A stretch of DNA of 64,000 bases from Methylobacterium sp. J-048 (GTDB lineage: Bacteria > Pseudomonadota > Alphaproteobacteria > Rhizobiales > Beijerinckiaceae): positions 1-64,000 of the forward strand of contig NZ_JAKSYL010000120.1 in assembly GCF_022829515.1 (NCBI RefSeq), given 5' to 3'. This document shows positions 26,269 through 34,773 of the stretch, in pieces. The notes under the pieces were generated by a model. That model was not told the DNA's origin. It searched no databases and worked only from the letters and a program-made list of their open reading frames with translations. Within the stretch, counting starts at the first letter, position 1, and each line of letters opens with the position of its first letter. Made by a program: the position numbers and the translations under genes.

Positions 26269-27128
26269 CGCACCCTCCCTTCGTCCAGGATCGCCAGCGC
26301 GCGCTGCCACTCGTCCGGCTCGACGCGCAGGAAGTGGTTGCGCTCGCGCGCTTCCAGGAACGGCACGCCCTTGGCCATGCGCGTGTCGCAGATGATGATC
26401 CGGGGCTGCGGCCCCGGGTGGTTCCGGGCGGCGTCGAAGGCCGCCACCAGCGCGTCGATGTCGTTGCCGTCGACCCGCTGCACGAACCAGTTGAACGCCT
26501 CGAACTTCGGGGCCAGCGGCTCGAAGTTGAGCACCCCCGTGGACGCGCCGTCGGCCTGCATGCCGTTCACGTCGACGAGGCCGATCAGGTTGTCGAGCTT
26601 GAACGAGCCCGCCGACATCGCGGCTTCCCAGGTCGAGCCCTCGTCGAGCTCGCCGTCGGAGAACAGGTTGTAGACGAAGTTTTTCGAACGTTTCCGCTTC
26701 AGCCCGAGGCACATGCCGACCGCGATCCCCAGACCGTGGCCGAGCGAGCCGCCGGTGATCTCCATGCCGGGCGTGTAGGCCGCCATGCCCGACATCGGCA
26801 GGCGGCTGTCGTCGCCGCCATAGCTGGTCAGCTCGTCCTCCGGGATGATCTCCGCCTCGATCAGTGCGGCGTAGAGGGCGATGGCGTAGTGGCCGATCGA
26901 CAGCAGGAACCGGTCGCGGCCCTCCCATTCGGGATCCTCGGGCCGGTAGGTCATGGCGTGGAAGTAGCTCACCGCCAGCACGTCGCTGATGCCCAGCGCC
27001 TGGGCGATGTAGCCCTGGCCCTGGACCTCGCCCATGCGCAGGGCGTGGCGGCGGATGTGGTAGGCGCGCTCGCTGAGCGAGACGTTGGAGCCCGCGCGGG
27101 GCCGTTCGGTCGGTGACGACGCGGTCAT
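26265..27128 (-). CDS. Transketolase N-terminal subunit (split transketolase)
   Basis: This 287-residue subunit binds the diphosphate end of thiamine diphosphate. The metal/TPP motif is SDGELDEGSTWEAA (from residue 157) with DVNG at 186-189; the usual first glycine of GDG is serine. The G-S-L-G-H-G-L segment (residues 127-133) is also present. It precedes the C-terminal subunit in the same operon with a 4-base overlap. An SDR gene lies ten bases upstream, so the pathway likely feeds an oxidised sugar into this enzyme. Confidence 0.92.
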   Translation of the reverse strand: MTASSPTERPRAGSNVSLSERAYHIRRHALRMGEVQGQGYIAQALGISDVLAVSYFHAMTYRPEDPEWEGRDRFLLSIGHYAIALYAALIEAEIIPEDELTSYGGDDSRLPMSGMAAYTPGMEITGGSLGHGLGIAVGMCLGLKRKRSKNFVYNLFSDGELDEGSTWEAAMSAGSFKLDNLIGLVDVNGMQADGASTGVLNFEPLAPKFEAFNWFVQRVDGNDIDALVAAFDAARNHPGPQPRIIICDTRMAKGVPFLEARERNHFLRVEPDEWQRALAILDEGRVR

Positions 27129-27138
27129 GGCGCTGCCC

Positions 27139-27888
27139 TCAATGGATCAGCATGCCGCCGTTCACGTCGATCACCGCGCCGGTGATGTACGTGGACAGGT
27201 CGGAAGCCAGGAACAGGCAGGCGTTGGCGACGTCGTCGGCGACCCCGAGGCGCCCGAGCGGGATGCCCTTGGCGATCTCGACCTTGAGCTCGGGGGTGAG
27301 CTTGCCGCCGGTGATGTCGGTCTGGATCAGGCCGGGCGTCACCGAGTTCACCCGGATCCCGTCGGGGCCGAGTTCCCGGGCCATGGCCTTGGCGAGGCCG
27401 AGCACACCGCCCTTGGCCGCGCTGTAATGCGGGCCGCCGAAGATGCCGCCGCCGCGCTGGGCGGAGACCGAGGACATGCACACGATCGCCCCCGAGCCCT
27501 GGCCGCGCATCCCCGGGATCACGGCCTGGCTCATGTAGAGGGTGCCGCGCAGGTTCACGTCGGTGACCGCGTCGTAGTTCTCCGGCGCGATGTCCATGAT
27601 CTTGAGCGGCTGGGTGATGCCGGCATTGTTGACCAGCACGTCGATGCGGCCGAGGCGCGCCACGATCTCCTCGGCGGCGCGGGAGCAGGCGGCTCGGTCG
27701 GTGACGTTGCAGGCGAGGCCGATATGGCCGGCACCGATGTCGCGGGCGGCTTCCTCGGCCTGGCCGGCATCGAGGTCGAGCACGGCGATGCGGGCACCGT
27801 ATTGCGCGAACAGGCGCGCGGTGGCCTTGCCGATGCCGCGGGCGGAGGCCGCCCCGGTGATCACGCAGACCCGATCGTTCAGAAGCAT
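27139..27888 (-). CDS. Short-chain dehydrogenase/reductase
   Basis: This 249-residue enzyme of the classical SDR family oxidises or reduces a hydroxyl or keto group with NAD(P). Cofactor binding is shown by TGAASARGIG (residues 11-20), then NNAG (87-90), the catalytic serine near 140 (CMSSVS) and the YSAAK tyrosine-lysine pair (155-159), followed by VNSVTPG. Aspartates at the end of beta strand 2 (LDLD) suggest NAD preference. GGGAGGG precedes the ATG. It heads the operon with the split transketolase and hydroxyacid dehydrogenase, so it may convert a polyol or sugar acid to a ketose. Confidence 0.92.
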   Translation of the reverse strand: MLLNDRVCVITGAASARGIGKATARLFAQYGARIAVLDLDAGQAEEAARDIGAGHIGLACNVTDRAACSRAAEEIVARLGRIDVLVNNAGITQPLKIMDIAPENYDAVTDVNLRGTLYMSQAVIPGMRGQGSGAIVCMSSVSAQRGGGIFGGPHYSAAKGGVLGLAKAMARELGPDGIRVNSVTPGLIQTDITGGKLTPELKVEIAKGIPLGRLGVADDVANACLFLASDLSTYITGAVIDVNGGMLIH

Positions 27889-28068
27889 GGAAAAACCCTC
27901 CCGGCGTTCCGCGCTCGTGCGGAATCGAAGCCTGTCGTCGCGACGGAGGCTATGGCCGGCCGGCGACCGCGATCCGGGGATCGGCGGCCTCGCGGTGACG
28001 TTTCCTCGCGTCTTGTTCGTTGGCGCGACATTGGCCCGGTGCGACCGGCACGACAAACGCGAAAACTG

Positions 28069-28095
28069 CACCTGCAGGTGAATAGGATTCACCTG
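28069..28095. promoter_or_regulatory. Overlapping palindromes upstream of the SDR operon
   Basis: The hexamer CACCTG appears in alternating orientation. CACCTGCAGGTG is a perfect 12-base palindrome (28069-28080), and it shares its right half with CAGGTGAAT-AGG-ATTCACCTG (28075-28095), an inverted repeat with nine-base arms. The second includes T-N11-A, the core of LysR-type sites. It lies between the LysR gene stop and the SDR start, about 180 bases before the latter. It is a good candidate for an operator of the adjacent LysR regulator. Confidence 0.55.
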
Positions 28096-28105
28096 CCCTC
28101 ACGTT

Positions 28106-29002
28106 TCAGGCGAGTTCGGCGTCCAGCTCGATCGCGAGTTCCCCGGCGAGCCAGCGGGCGAAGATCCGCAGCGGCGCCCGGCGGCGGGCATCGGCCGGGC
28201 AGACGAAATGGTGCCCGGTGTAGCTGATATCCTCCGCCCGCCCGGCGAGCGGCGCCACCAGGCGGCCGGCGGTGATCTCCCGCTCGGCGAGCCGGGTCGA
28301 TTCGAGGGCGACGCCGAGCCCGTCCGCCGCGGCCGCTAGGGCGAGAAAACTCCGGTCGAACCGGATCGCGGCGGTTGGCGGCGCGGCGAGGCGGTTGCGC
28401 TCGAACCAATGGCTCCAGCGCACCTGCTTGTTGTCGCTCTGGATCAGCGTCTGCGCGAACAGGTCGGCGGGGCTGGCGATCCGGGCGGCGCGCTCGGGGT
28501 CGCAGAGCGGGGTCACCGTCTCGAGCCCCAGCGGCATGCGCACGAGGCCTTCGCCCCGGGGCGGCCCGTAGACGATGTCGGCGTCGAACTCGTCGGTGAT
28601 GAAGCGGGCGTAGTCCATGCCGGCGGCGAGCCGCACCTCGAAGCCCGGATGCTCACTCAGGAAGCGCGCCAGCCGTGGCGCGAGCCACTGGGCGGCGAAG
28701 CTCGGCGCGCAATGCAGCCGCAGCAATTGCGGCCCGCGGTTCGCCACGAGGTCGAGGCCGCGGTTCAATTCGGCGAAGGCCCGGCCGACATGGTCACACA
28801 GAGCCTCGCCGGCCGGAGTCGGGGTGATGCCTTGCCCGTTCCGCTCGAACAGGGCGACGCCCAGCGCCTGCTCCATCTTGCGCACGGCGTGGCTGACCGC
28901 GCTCGGCGACAGGTTCAACTCGCCGGCTGCCGCCTTGAACGAGCGGCGCCGCGCGGCGGCTTCGAAGATCCGGACGGCGGAGAGGGGGACGGGCGAACGC
29001 AT
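28106..29002 (-). CDS. LysR-family transcriptional regulator
   Basis: This 298-residue DNA-binding regulator probably senses a metabolite of the adjacent pathway. The N-terminal helix-turn-helix is clear (FEAAARRRSFKAAAGELNLS, then AVSHAVRKMEQALGVALFER, residues about 10-50). The effector domain follows, with family segments LRLHCAPSFAAQWLAPRLARF and DADIVYGPP that resemble the GcvA group. The ATG at 29002 is chosen because the family N terminus begins there. It sits upstream of the SDR/transketolase/TRAP genes on the same strand, separated by a 217-base region with palindromes. Confidence 0.9.
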   Translation of the reverse strand: MRSPVPLSAVRIFEAAARRRSFKAAAGELNLSPSAVSHAVRKMEQALGVALFERNGQGITPTPAGEALCDHVGRAFAELNRGLDLVANRGPQLLRLHCAPSFAAQWLAPRLARFLSEHPGFEVRLAAGMDYARFITDEFDADIVYGPPRGEGLVRMPLGLETVTPLCDPERAARIASPADLFAQTLIQSDNKQVRWSHWFERNRLAAPPTAAIRFDRSFLALAAAADGLGVALESTRLAEREITAGRLVAPLAGRAEDISYTGHHFVCPADARRRAPLRIFARWLAGELAIELDAELA

Positions 29003-29082
29003 CCGCGGCAGGATGGGCCGGGGCCATCGGTGCTGGCAATGCCTGCGGGGCAGATCCGGCCGCCCCAGGCGGCCGATCGGCC

Positions 29083-29373
29083 TCAGGCCGCGAGGGCCGT
29101 GCTTGCGTCCCGGCCGTGCGCCTGATCCATGATCTCGCCGATCCGTTCGCCGACGGCGATCGCGATCCGCGCCGAGGCGGCGCCCTCGGAGCCCTGCTGG
29201 CAGATCCGGGTGAGGACGTCCGTGACGCGCTGCTCCATGACGGTGAGGATGGCCGCGGCGGCCGCGGGCTGGGCACCGCGGAGCACGGCCGCGAGGTCGC
29301 AATAGGCGTCCTGGAGGAGCCGCAGCGTCAGGCGCTCGGCAGCCTGCTCGTCTTCCGCCTTCAAGGCACCCAT
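29083..29373 (-). CDS. Hypothetical helical protein
   Basis: This 96-residue protein is almost entirely helical (ERLTLRLLQDAYCDLAAVLR, AAAILTVMEQRVTDVLTRIC) and has no signal or membrane segment. GAGGGAGG precedes the ATG. It lies just upstream of, and in the same direction as, the LysR gene. No family was recognised. Confidence 0.6.
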   Translation of the reverse strand: MGALKAEDEQAAERLTLRLLQDAYCDLAAVLRGAQPAAAAAILTVMEQRVTDVLTRICQQGSEGAASARIAIAVGERIGEIMDQAHGRDASTALAA

Positions 29374-29488
29374 GCCACGCCTCCCTCGGGTCGCTCGCCG
29401 CAATCTGGGACGGACACGTTAACGGCGCGTAAACCGTGCGCACATCGCCAAGCCGTCGGCTGACCCTGCCGCATCGGGGGGGCCGGGA

Positions 29489-29935
29489 TCAGCAGCCTGT
29501 GCAGATGCCGCTCGCGGCATTCCGACCGCCCTTCAGCAGGCGATCCATCATCGCCTCGCGGTCGTAGGTCCGGGGCGCGACGCCCGAGGAGGCCGACCGG
29601 CCCGCCGACGGGTTCAGGAGGTCCCCGGGGTGCAGCGCCTCCCAGGTCATGCGGCTGCGCCGCGACGTGTCCAGGGCCGCGCTCGGGTTCAGGCCGCGCG
29701 GCTCGACGGCCGCGACCGGCACCGTCATGGTCCCGGGGATGACGATGCGCGGCAGGTCGACGGCCATTTCCGCCGGAGCCTCCGGGGCTGCCGTCACCGG
29801 CGCCACCGCCGCTGCGACGCCCGATGCCGACGTGCGCGGCAACGCGCTATAGGCTGTCGGGACATTCGGCAGGCGCGAGCAGGCCCCCGCCAGCAGCACC
29901 AGACCTAGAGCCGCAATCCGCTTCACAGAATTCAT
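29489..29935 (-). CDS. Lipoprotein ending in a C-x-G-C motif
   Basis: This 148-residue predicted lipoprotein has a short signal peptide (residues 1-18) and the lipobox LLAGACS at residues 14-20. The mature chain is proline/alanine-rich and low in complexity, then ends RNAASGICTGC, a four-residue C-x-G-C at the very C terminus. Two divergent neighbours (30253-30834 and 30954-31223) also have a C-x-G-C motif, so the three probably work on related matters such as metal, heme or disulfide handling at the envelope. No family was recognised. Confidence 0.7.
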   Translation of the reverse strand: MNSVKRIAALGLVLLAGACSRLPNVPTAYSALPRTSASGVAAAVAPVTAAPEAPAEMAVDLPRIVIPGTMTVPVAAVEPRGLNPSAALDTSRRSRMTWEALHPGDLLNPSAGRSASSGVAPRTYDREAMMDRLLKGGRNAASGICTGC

Positions 29936-30252
29936 GATCGCCCTGATGCGATACCCGGCCCTGATCGCCGGCCGCGAACCCACATATTAATCACTAATTA
30001 AGCGATATGTCCAATCAACACCGGTCCAAACGCACAAGAAACAACTTCGAAACACTTCTGCGCCCCATCCAATGACATGATGATTTCGGAAAGATCAGTG
30101 CCGCGCGTGCGAAGCATCTCCAGCACGGCCCGTCCGAAACCGCGCCCTCGGCGTCCGTATTGAATACCGACCTGCTCAGAAAACGGTTTGCTCGACCGCC
30201 CTCACACGGCAACAAGAAGCTTGGCGGTTCCGGACGATCGCCGAGATGGGTC
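29936..30252. promoter_or_regulatory. Divergent promoter region between CxGC protein genes
   Basis: The lipoprotein gene (leftwards) and the CxGC protein gene (rightwards) start at its two ends. The A/T-rich pocket near 29983-30010 is a candidate promoter. No further gene or hairpin was recognised. Confidence 0.45.
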
Positions 30253-30834
30253 ATGACGCGCGTTGCACACTCCTTGATGGCGGCGCTTGCTGCATTCGCC
30301 ATCGCGTTGCCGACCCTAAGCGCGGCCGTTCCTGCGAGCCGGCACCCGGAACACCCCGAACCGGCCGGCGATCGCAGCGCGCTCATCGCGGAGCGGCAGC
30401 AACGCACGTGGCAGCAACTTTCGGGCTCGATCTGCAATGGCTGCATCACCGCGGCCAACCGCGTCGCGCCAGTCAGCTACGACAAGCCGAGCTTGGTCGC
30501 GCTGGCGCAGCCGTCCCAACCCGTGAGGACGGTGTCGCGGCGACCCCGGGCGACGGTGCGGCTTGCACACATCCGGAAGCGCTACGCCCGGCTCCAGCGG
30601 CGCGACCGCCGCAGGCTCGCGCTGCGGGCGCATCCCGTCCGACTGGCGAAACGCCTGCATCCGCGCAAATTCGCGCGGCACGACACGGTGGCGGTCGCGT
30701 GGCCGGCCGGGTCGATCCGGGTCGCGTACCGGCTGCCCGAACGCCCGGTCGAGCAGCCGCGGGTGCCCCGGAACGACAACCGCTGGCATGCGACGATCCT
30801 GCCGCCCGCCTCGATGCGCCCGCGACGATCCTGA
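30253..30834 (+). CDS. Exported basic protein with a C-x-G-C motif
   Basis: This 193-residue protein has a signal peptide (residues 1-22, MALAAFAIALP core) and then SGSICNGCITAAN in the mature N-terminal part, where the C-x-G-C motif lies. The rest is extremely rich in arginine (RRPRATVRLAHIRKRYARLQ and following), without other cysteines. It is divergent from the CxGC lipoprotein and is followed by a third CxGC protein gene. It could bind a metal or an acidic partner in the periplasm. No family was recognised. Confidence 0.6.
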   Translation: MTRVAHSLMAALAAFAIALPTLSAAVPASRHPEHPEPAGDRSALIAERQQRTWQQLSGSICNGCITAANRVAPVSYDKPSLVALAQPSQPVRTVSRRPRATVRLAHIRKRYARLQRRDRRRLALRAHPVRLAKRLHPRKFARHDTVAVAWPAGSIRVAYRLPERPVEQPRVPRNDNRWHATILPPASMRPRRS

Positions 30835-30953
30835 CACGTCGCGGAGCGGCGTCACAGCGGACGCCGGGATCCGAACCCGCTACACCGCGCGGCAGACGGA
30901 GGAGGGCGATTGAACCCCGCCTCCGGCATCACGTTGTGCCGGCGGAGCTTCCC

Positions 30954-31223
30954 ATGACCGTCATCCGCCTCATCGTCGCCGGCCTCGCCGTCTCGCTCAG
31001 CCTCGGCGACGCGCGGGCGGTCGATCGCGATCTGACCGGCAGCATCGACCGGCCCGCCGCAGCCGAGCCGGTTCAGGATGCCACGGCCCTCGCCGCCAAC
31101 GAGCGGACCGTCGCGGTCACGCTGCCCGAGCAGAGCGTGACGACGTCCGCCCCGGTGCAGAAGATCCTACCGCCGCTGAAGCCCCTGCCGAAATGGGATC
31201 CGCGGGTCTGCATCGGCTGCTGA
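30954..31223 (+). CDS. Small exported protein ending in a C-x-G-C motif
   Basis: This 89-residue protein has a signal peptide (residues 1-21, IRLIVAGLAVSLSLGDARA) and a mature chain ending in KWDPRVCIGC, with the two cysteines of C-x-G-C as the only ones. GGCGGAG precedes the ATG. With its two neighbours it forms a trio with the same motif placed at or near an end of the mature chain. The function is unknown. Confidence 0.65.
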   Translation: MTVIRLIVAGLAVSLSLGDARAVDRDLTGSIDRPAAAEPVQDATALAANERTVAVTLPEQSVTTSAPVQKILPPLKPLPKWDPRVCIGC

Positions 31224-31385
31224 GCGCTCCCCGCCGAGGCCGGTACCGGTTCGCCGCAAGACCCGGAGGTGCGCGCAACATTTCGGTGGCGCCGACCTGA
31301 TGCATCAGGTCGCTGCCACCGGGCGGAACCGGGCCAAGTCCGAACGCGTCGCCTCGGTGCCCCCACAATCGTTTGGAGCCCGACC

Positions 31386-31655
31386 ATGCGCGCCATCCTT
31401 CTCGCCGGCCTCTGCCTCTCACCGATCGCCGCGACCTCCGTCCTGGCGCAGGTTCAGCAGGACAATCCCAACGCCGCGAACCAATCCATGGAATACAACA
31501 GCCAGATGCGCTCGCTGCGGCAGGAGCAGACGACGCAGGGCAACACGCTCCAGATGAACATGGAGCGGAACCAGGCCGCGACGCCCACCCCCAATACCGG
31601 GCCGAACGCGATCGGCCCGATCGGCGGCGGCACTGGCGTCGGCGTCGGCCGCTGA
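31386..31655 (+). CDS. Small exported low-complexity protein
   Basis: This 89-residue protein has a signal peptide with an ALA-type cleavage site (VLAQVQ at residues 19-24). The mature part is asparagine/glutamine-rich (NPNAANQSMEYNSQMRSLRQ) and ends in a glycine-rich tail. It has no cysteines in the mature part, unlike the three genes before it. It probably resides in the periplasm. No family was recognised. Confidence 0.6.
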   Translation: MRAILLAGLCLSPIAATSVLAQVQQDNPNAANQSMEYNSQMRSLRQEQTTQGNTLQMNMERNQAATPTPNTGPNAIGPIGGGTGVGVGR

Positions 31656-31767
31656 GCCGGCGGCCAGTCCCGAACGGCCCGAAGCGATCCAGGGTCACCG
31701 GCCAGGCAGGTCGACGCGGCGAACCTGTCGCGGATCGCGTCGGCGGCGTCCCGGCCGCCGATAGCCC

Positions 31768-32664
31768 TCAGGCCGCCGCGGGCAGGGCAGGGCGGCTCTC
31801 GATCGCCTTGCGCACGATCGCCTCGACCTCGGCGCGCCGGGCGCCGGACAGGGGCTTGCGCGGGCCGCGCACGTGCTCGGTCGAGTTGATCGCCAGGGCT
31901 TCGGCGAGCTTGATGTTCTGGACGAGATACGTCGAGACATCGAGGTCGAGGAGCGGCCGGAACCAGCGGTAGATCGCCAGCGCCTCCTTGAGGCGGCCCG
32001 CCTGCATCAGCCGGTAGATCGCGACCGTCTCGGCCGGGAACGCGCAGACGAGGCCGGCGACCCAGCCGCAGGCGCCGACCGCGAGGGCCTCCAGGGCGAG
32101 GTTGTCGACGCCGGTCAGGACGGCATAGCGGTCGCCGAGCCGGTTGATGATCTCGGTGGTGCGGCGGATGTCGTCGGAGGATTCCTTGATGGCGACGAAG
32201 CGCCGATCCGCGGCCAGCTCCGCCATGATCTCGGGCGTGACGTCGACCCGGTAGGCGACGCGGTTGGAATAGATCATCACCGGCAGGTCGCCGGCGGCCG
32301 CGACGGCCCGCAGTGTCTCGACCGTCTCGGCCGGGTTGGTGTGGTAGATCGGGCTCGGCACCACCATGAGGCCGCTGGCCCCGGCCTTGGCCGCCTTGGC
32401 GGCGAGCTCGCAGGCCTCGCGGGTGCCCGCCTCGGCCACGGTCAGCAGGGTCGGTTTGCCCTTGGTGACCGACTGGGCCCGCTGGAGCACCGCGATGCGC
32501 TCGTCATGGGACAGCATCGGCCCCTCGCCGAGGGAGCCGCACACGATGATGCCGTCGCACCCCGCCTCCATCTGGAAGGCGAAGCAGCGCTCCATCTCGG
32601 CATGGTCGAGGCTGCCGTCGGGCTTGAACTTGGTCGTGACGGCGGGAATGACACCTGTCCACAT
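31768..32664 (-). CDS. DapA-family lyase/deaminase (dihydrodipicolinate synthase family)
   Basis: This 298-residue class I aldolase-fold enzyme forms a Schiff base with a keto acid. The catalytic lysine is at 160 (VAIKESSDD), the tyrosine at 132 (MIYSN) and the carboxylate-binding loop is GSLGE at 43-47, instead of the GTTGE of true DapA. That loop, together with KESSDDIRRTT, resembles the branch containing 1-pyrroline-4-hydroxy-2-carboxylate deaminases of hydroxyproline breakdown; other keto-acid lyases are equally possible. It is the last gene of the Liv-type transporter operon, so it probably acts on the imported compound. Confidence 0.85.
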   Translation of the reverse strand: MWTGVIPAVTTKFKPDGSLDHAEMERCFAFQMEAGCDGIIVCGSLGEGPMLSHDERIAVLQRAQSVTKGKPTLLTVAEAGTREACELAAKAAKAGASGLMVVPSPIYHTNPAETVETLRAVAAAGDLPVMIYSNRVAYRVDVTPEIMAELAADRRFVAIKESSDDIRRTTEIINRLGDRYAVLTGVDNLALEALAVGACGWVAGLVCAFPAETVAIYRLMQAGRLKEALAIYRWFRPLLDLDVSTYLVQNIKLAEALAINSTEHVRGPRKPLSGARRAEVEAIVRKAIESRPALPAAA

Positions 32665-32791
32665 GGTCGATGGTCCTTTTGGGTCAACGGGTTGAACGGC
32701 ACCGCGCCTGTGCCGCGCGGCCATGGCTTCGCCCACGCCTCACGCGGCGCGGCGGCGAACTCTGTCTGCCCGCCGGGGCAGGGGGCGTGGC

Positions 32792-33793
32792 TCAGGCCGC
32801 CTCGGCGGCCGGCGCGGGATCGCGGGTGGCGTTCCGGACCGGGCGTCTTTTGTGACGCTCGGCCCGGCGACGGCGCAGGTGCAGAAACTCGCCCACGATG
32901 CCGCGCCGGAAGAACGAGACGCAGACGATGAAGATCAGGCCGATCACCACGGTCACGAGGTCGCCGATGGTCGCGAGGTAGTTCTGCAGCCCGACCACCA
33001 GCCCGGCCCCGAGCAGCGGACCGAAGATCGTGCCGACGCCCCCGAGCAGGGTCATCAGCACCACCTCGGTCGAGGTGTGCAGCGAGACGTCGTTGAGGGA
33101 GACCAGCTGGAACACCAGCGCCTTCATCGCCCCGGCATAGCCGGCGACCGCCGCCGAGATCACGAAGGCGAGGCGCTTGAACCGGTCGGTGTCGTAGCCG
33201 AGCGAGGTCGCCCGGGCCTCGTTGTCCCGCACCGCCTGCAGGATCTGGCCGAAGGGCGAGTGGACGACGCGGTCGACGAACAGGAAGCCGGCGGCAAACA
33301 GCGCCAGCGTCACGTAGTACATCACCGTGTCGGAGGAGAGGTCGAGCCCGAACAGGCTGCCGCGCGGGATGCCCTGGAGGCCGTCCTCGCCGCCGGTCCA
33401 GCGGAACTGCACCGCCAGGAAGTAGACGATCTGCGACAGCGCCAGAGTGATCATCGCGAAGTAGATGCCCCGCCGCCGGATCGCGAGGCCGCCGATGGCC
33501 AAGCCGACCAAAGCCGCCGCGGCGACGCCCGCCGCGAACGCCGCCGGCATCCCGAGCGGGTGGTTGCCGAAGCGGATCATCAGGGCGCCGGTGACGTAGC
33601 CGGCGCTGCCCAGGAAGGCGGCGTGCGCGAAGGAGACGAGCCCGGTGAAGCCCAGGAGCAGGTTGAAGGCGCAGGCGAACAGCCCGTAGCACATCACCTT
33701 CATCACGAAGACCGGGTAGATCAGCCCCGGCACGAACGGCACGACCAGCGCCAGTCCGACCAGGACGAGGACGATCTTGAAGGTGTTCGACAT
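32792..33793 (-). CDS. livM: Branched-chain amino acid-type ABC permease, LivM
   Basis: This inner-membrane permease has 333 residues and about nine hydrophobic segments. The family region GFTGLVSFAHAAFLGSAGYV (near residue 50) and the EAA-type cytoplasmic loop around GQILQAVRDNEARATSLGYD identify it as LivM. It pairs with the LivH permease gene nine bases upstream. The final residues are a basic, alanine-rich tail. The substrate is an amino acid or related compound; the family has members for urea, amides and aromatic acids. Confidence 0.93.
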   Translation of the reverse strand: MSNTFKIVLVLVGLALVVPFVPGLIYPVFVMKVMCYGLFACAFNLLLGFTGLVSFAHAAFLGSAGYVTGALMIRFGNHPLGMPAAFAAGVAAAALVGLAIGGLAIRRRGIYFAMITLALSQIVYFLAVQFRWTGGEDGLQGIPRGSLFGLDLSSDTVMYYVTLALFAAGFLFVDRVVHSPFGQILQAVRDNEARATSLGYDTDRFKRLAFVISAAVAGYAGAMKALVFQLVSLNDVSLHTSTEVVLMTLLGGVGTIFGPLLGAGLVVGLQNYLATIGDLVTVVIGLIFIVCVSFFRRGIVGEFLHLRRRRAERHKRRPVRNATRDPAPAAEAA

Positions 33794-33802
33794 CGGCTCC
33801 CC

Positions 33803-34705
33803 TCAGGCTTCGCGGCCGAACAGGCCGGCCGGGCGCACCAGCAGGGCCAGCGCCATGATGACGAACACCACCACGGTGGAGGCCTCGGGGTAGACCACCT
33901 TGGTCAGCCCCTCGATCAGCCCGAGGGCGAGGCCGGTCATCATCGCGCCGAGGATCGAGCCGAGGCCGCCGATCACCACCACGGCGAAGACGATGTTGAG
34001 CAGGTTGCCGCCCATCAGCGGCGTCACCTGCATGATTGGCGCGGCCAGCACCCCGGCGATGCCGGCGAGGGCCACGCCGAAGCCGTAGGTGAGGGTGATC
34101 ATCACCGGCACGTTGATGCCGAAGGCCTGGAGCAGGCGCGGGTTCTCGGTGCCGGCCCGGAGGTAGGCGCCGAGCTTGGTCCGCTCGAACAGGTACCAGG
34201 TGAAGAAGCAGATCAGCAGCGAGGCCGCGACCACGAAGACGCGGTATTTTGGCAGCAGCATGAAGCCGACATCGACCGGCCCCTGCAGGATCTCCGGCGG
34301 CTCGTAGCCCTGGCCGGAGACGCCGAACGCGTAGCGGAACGCCCCCTCCATCACCAGCGCCACCCCGAAGGTCAAGAGCAGGCCGTAGAGATGGTCGAGA
34401 TGGTAGAGCCGGCGCAGCAGCGTACGCTCGATGACCATGCCGAACAGGGCGACGCAGAGCGGCGCCAGCACCAGCGCGACCCAGAAGTTGATCTGGAAGT
34501 CGGGATAGCCGAGCCAGGGCCCGATCTGGGTCAGCCCGATCCAGGCCAGGAACGCGGCCATCATGAACTGCGCCCCGTGGGTGAAGTTGATGATGTTGAG
34601 CAGCCCGAAGATGATCGCCAAACCCATGCTCAGCAGGGCGTAGAAGCAGCCGCCGATGAGGCCGATGGTGAGCTGGGCCATGAAGGCCTGGAGGGTGATG
34701 TCCAT
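33803..34705 (-). CDS. livH: Branched-chain amino acid-type ABC permease, LivH
   Basis: This permease subunit has 300 residues with about eight membrane spans. It contains GLLNIINFTHGAQFMMAAFL near the N terminus, LLLTFGVALVMEGAFRYAF in the middle and GTENPRLLQAFGINV as the ATPase-contact loop, all typical of LivH. The ATG at 34705 was chosen because the frame upstream of it is noise. It sits between the binding-protein and LivM genes in the operon. Confidence 0.94.
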   Translation of the reverse strand: MDITLQAFMAQLTIGLIGGCFYALLSMGLAIIFGLLNIINFTHGAQFMMAAFLAWIGLTQIGPWLGYPDFQINFWVALVLAPLCVALFGMVIERTLLRRLYHLDHLYGLLLTFGVALVMEGAFRYAFGVSGQGYEPPEILQGPVDVGFMLLPKYRVFVVAASLLICFFTWYLFERTKLGAYLRAGTENPRLLQAFGINVPVMITLTYGFGVALAGIAGVLAAPIMQVTPLMGGNLLNIVFAVVVIGGLGSILGAMMTGLALGLIEGLTKVVYPEASTVVVFVIMALALLVRPAGLFGREA

Positions 34706-34773
34706 CGCGGGGTCACCGGCGGATTGGAGGGATCTGGATCTCCCTCCCCCCTTTGCGGGGGAGGGGTTCTCGC

